A stretch of DNA of 64,000 bases from contig NZ_JAHSTV010000017.1 of the NCBI RefSeq assembly GCF_019145235.1, positions 40,714-104,713 on the forward strand, written 5' to 3'. How positions within the stretch are numbered: position 1 is the first letter of the stretch; each line of letters starts with the position of its first letter. This document shows positions 62,362-64,000 of this stretch, one piece after another. The notes beneath the pieces are model-generated. The model had not been told where the DNA came from and did no database searches. It saw nothing but the letters and a program-made list of their open reading frames with translations. This DNA is from Pseudomonas farris. Lineage in GTDB: Bacteria; Pseudomonadota; Gammaproteobacteria; Pseudomonadales; Pseudomonadaceae. Made by a program: the position numbers and the translations under genes.

Positions 62362-63375
62362 ATGCTGATCAAAGTCCCCAAAGCGTCTGACTGTCATGAG
62401 TCGGACGTCACGCCTGAATCCCTCTACCTTTCTCGTCGCAGTGTATTAGGTGCCGCCGTCGCCGGTTTGGCGGTGAGCAGTCTGCCGCGTTGGGCGAGTG
62501 CCGACGATGTTGCGCGTTATGCTGATGTCGAGCCTGGCAAGGCGCCGTCCTGGTTTGCCGAAAAGCTTCCTTCTGTTAAATGGGGGGCGATCAACGTCAA
62601 AGACGAGGCGATCACACCTTTCAAGGACGCGACCCACTACAACAACTTCTATGAGTTCGGTACCGATAAAGGCGATCCCGCGGCCAACGCCGGTGCGCTG
62701 AAAACCGAACCCTGGAGCGTGGTGGTGGACGGGGAGGTGGGGAAGCCGGGGCGGTATGCGCTGGAAGACTTCATGAAGCCTTATCAGCTGGAAGAGCGTA
62801 TTTATCGCCTTCGCTGTGTGGAGGCCTGGTCGATGGTCATTCCGTGGATCGGTTTTCCTGTTTCGGCCTTGCTCAAGGAGGTCGAGCCAACCTCCAAAGC
62901 CAAGTTCATTCGCTTCGAAACCTTGCAGGATCCCAAAACTATGCCCGGGCAGCGTTCCGGTTTTGCCCTGATTGACTGGCCTTATGTAGAAGGGCTGCGT
63001 CTGGATGAGGCGATGAATCCGTTGGCGATTCTTGCTGTGGGCATGTACGGGCGTGAGCTGCCGAATCAGAACGGTGCGCCGCTGCGTCTGGTGGTGCCTT
63101 GGAAGTACGGCTTCAAGAGCATTAAATCCATCGTGCGGATCAGCTTGGTCAGCGAGCAGCCGAAAACTACCTGGCAGAGTATCGCCTCGGATGAGTATGG
63201 TTTTTATGCGAACGTGAACCCGACAGTCGATCACCCGCGCTGGACCCAGGCACGGGAAAGGCGTTTGCCGAGTGGGCTGTTCAAGCCCAATGTGCGGGAC
63301 ACGCAAATGTTCAATGGTTATTCGGATGAAGTCGCTTCTCTATATACAGGGCTCGATCTGCGGAAGAATTACTGA
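62362..63375 (+). CDS. msrP: Periplasmic methionine sulfoxide reductase catalytic subunit
   Basis: 337 aa from MLIKVPKASD, with GCGGAG upstream. A Tat signal (SRRSVLGAAVAGLAVSSLP) is followed by a sulfite-oxidase-type molybdopterin domain. The Mo-ligating Cys is in YRLRCVEAWSMVIPW (about residue 152), and YGFKSIKSIVRI is the conserved cofactor-binding segment. It repairs oxidised methionines in envelope proteins. The stop overlaps msrQ by 1 nt; MsrQ supplies electrons from the quinone pool. Confidence 0.96.
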   Translation: MLIKVPKASDCHESDVTPESLYLSRRSVLGAAVAGLAVSSLPRWASADDVARYADVEPGKAPSWFAEKLPSVKWGAINVKDEAITPFKDATHYNNFYEFGTDKGDPAANAGALKTEPWSVVVDGEVGKPGRYALEDFMKPYQLEERIYRLRCVEAWSMVIPWIGFPVSALLKEVEPTSKAKFIRFETLQDPKTMPGQRSGFALIDWPYVEGLRLDEAMNPLAILAVGMYGRELPNQNGAPLRLVVPWKYGFKSIKSIVRISLVSEQPKTTWQSIASDEYGFYANVNPTVDHPRWTQARERRLPSGLFKPNVRDTQMFNGYSDEVASLYTGLDLRKNY

Positions 63376-63995
63376 TGCGATATCCGTTCTGGCGTATTGG
63401 CGTCTTCATCGCCGCAGCGATTTGGCCGCTGCTTTGGTTGTATCAGGCCTGGGCGGATGTGCTGGGGCCTGATCCTGGCAAGGTATTGGTTGACCGTCTG
63501 GGGCAGGGGGCGCTTGTGCTGCTGCTCATTACATTAAGCATGACGCCTTTGCAAAAGCTCACCGGTTGGGCGGGGTGGATTGCTGTTCGACGGCAGCTGG
63601 GTTTGTGGTGTTTCGCTTATGTGGTTCTGCATTTGAGCGGTTACACAGCGTTCATCCTTGGTTTTGATTGGTCGCAGTTGGGGGTTGAGTTGCGTAAGCG
63701 GCCGTACATTATTGTCGGAGTCCTGGGATTTCTCTGTTTGTTGGCATTGGCGGTTACCTCCAATCGCTACAGTCAGCGGCGTTTGGGTTCTCGCTGGAGG
63801 AAGTTGCATCGGTTGGTCTATGTGGTTCTCGGGTTTGGATTGCTGCATATGTTGTGGATCGTGCGTGCCGATCTGAAGGAGTGGGTAATCTATGCTTCTA
63901 TAGGTGCGTTGTTGTTGGTGTTGAGATTGCCGCCTGTAACCCGCCGGATTCCACGTTTAGCAGCCAAAAAGGCACCTTCTGAAAGAAAGGCGTAA
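63375..63995 (+). CDS. msrQ: Heme-binding membrane subunit MsrQ
   Basis: 206 aa with six hydrophobic helices and the ferric-reductase-like layout of MsrQ (YedZ). Heme-ligand histidines are in FAYVVLHLSGYTAFI (about residue 87) and WRKLHRLVYVVLGFGLLHML (about 145 and 158). The RRQLGLW segment before the second helix is conserved. It is complete, ending six bases before the window edge. Confidence 0.96.
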   Translation: MRYPFWRIGVFIAAAIWPLLWLYQAWADVLGPDPGKVLVDRLGQGALVLLLITLSMTPLQKLTGWAGWIAVRRQLGLWCFAYVVLHLSGYTAFILGFDWSQLGVELRKRPYIIVGVLGFLCLLALAVTSNRYSQRRLGSRWRKLHRLVYVVLGFGLLHMLWIVRADLKEWVIYASIGALLLVLRLPPVTRRIPRLAAKKAPSERKA

Positions 63996-64000
63996 TTAGA

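Overview
The window is chromosomal DNA of a Pseudomonas of the P. fluorescens group. Diagnostic signs are the CbrX-CbrA-CbrB-CrcZ carbon-control locus, a PrrF iron-responsive sRNA with its Fur box, sigma-54 (GG-N10-GC) promoters, the order yacG-coaE-pilD-pilC-pilB/pilA, and repeated short palindromes of the type found as REPINs in fluorescent pseudomonads. Most of the window is core genome. I see no prophage, integrase, transposase, CRISPR array or rRNA.

Layout. 1-0.8 kb: tRNA-Lys(UUU) and tRNA-Pro(UGG) with terminators, then an EF-hand protein carrying an EGKCGEGKCG motif. 1.0-4.4 kb: ndh, a 57-aa DUF3094 protein, a MOSC protein, a DUF1780 protein and a divergent secreted thioredoxin-fold protein. 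4.4-18.0 kb: an accessory transport block holding a K+ channel, AI-2E exporter, SulP transporter and PPK2 on one strand; a benzoate-type uptake operon (MFS, BenE, OprD porin) behind a promoter that closely matches the XylS/BenR-dependent Pm architecture; a LysR 3' fragment; a DctPQM TRAP transporter; and TrkH. The block interrupts what looks like an ancestral two-gene unit: a full thioredoxin-fold gene plus the first codons of the CbiM-like permease lie on the left, and a collapsed copy of the thioredoxin-fold gene plus the full permease lie on the right.

18-25 kb: CbiM-like permease, yacG-coaE-pilD, pilCB, divergent pilA with a sigma-54 promoter, and a BON protein that also has a sigma-54-type promoter. 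25-38 kb: DUF2845/DUF748 envelope genes, an RlmI-like methyltransferase, acsA, pgi, panD, panC-panB and folK-pcnB, separated by REPINs. 38.5-45.4 kb: CrcZ sRNA, cbrB, cbrA, cbrX, gluQ and dksA. The signals needed for carbon catabolite control are visible together: a perfect CbrB palindrome, a sigma-54 promoter, six A-rich Hfq/Crc-type motifs and a terminator.

45.8-51.5 kb: an aminotransferase, sfsA, a Rieske protein, and a heme ABC operon (hmuU-hmuV-chaN) whose binding-protein gene hmuT appears reduced to a 20-codon stub, followed by PrrF. 51-57.6 kb: a TfoX C-terminal protein, a pentapeptide protein, a kinase/ATPase fusion, PBP1B (mrcB) with its probable lipoprotein activator LpoP, YqcC and a DUF4124 protein. 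57.7-64 kb: the branched-chain amino acid operon ilvI-ilvH-ilvC with a long leader, pssA, and the periplasmic methionine sulfoxide reductase msrP-msrQ.

The most unusual items are the flanking diverged duplication around the 13.5-kb block, two secreted-protein genes independently reduced to signal-peptide stubs that keep their stop/start overlap with the next gene, the uptake-only operon behind a Pm-like promoter, and the EF-hand/EGKCG protein that resembles a RiPP metallophore precursor without visible maturation genes.
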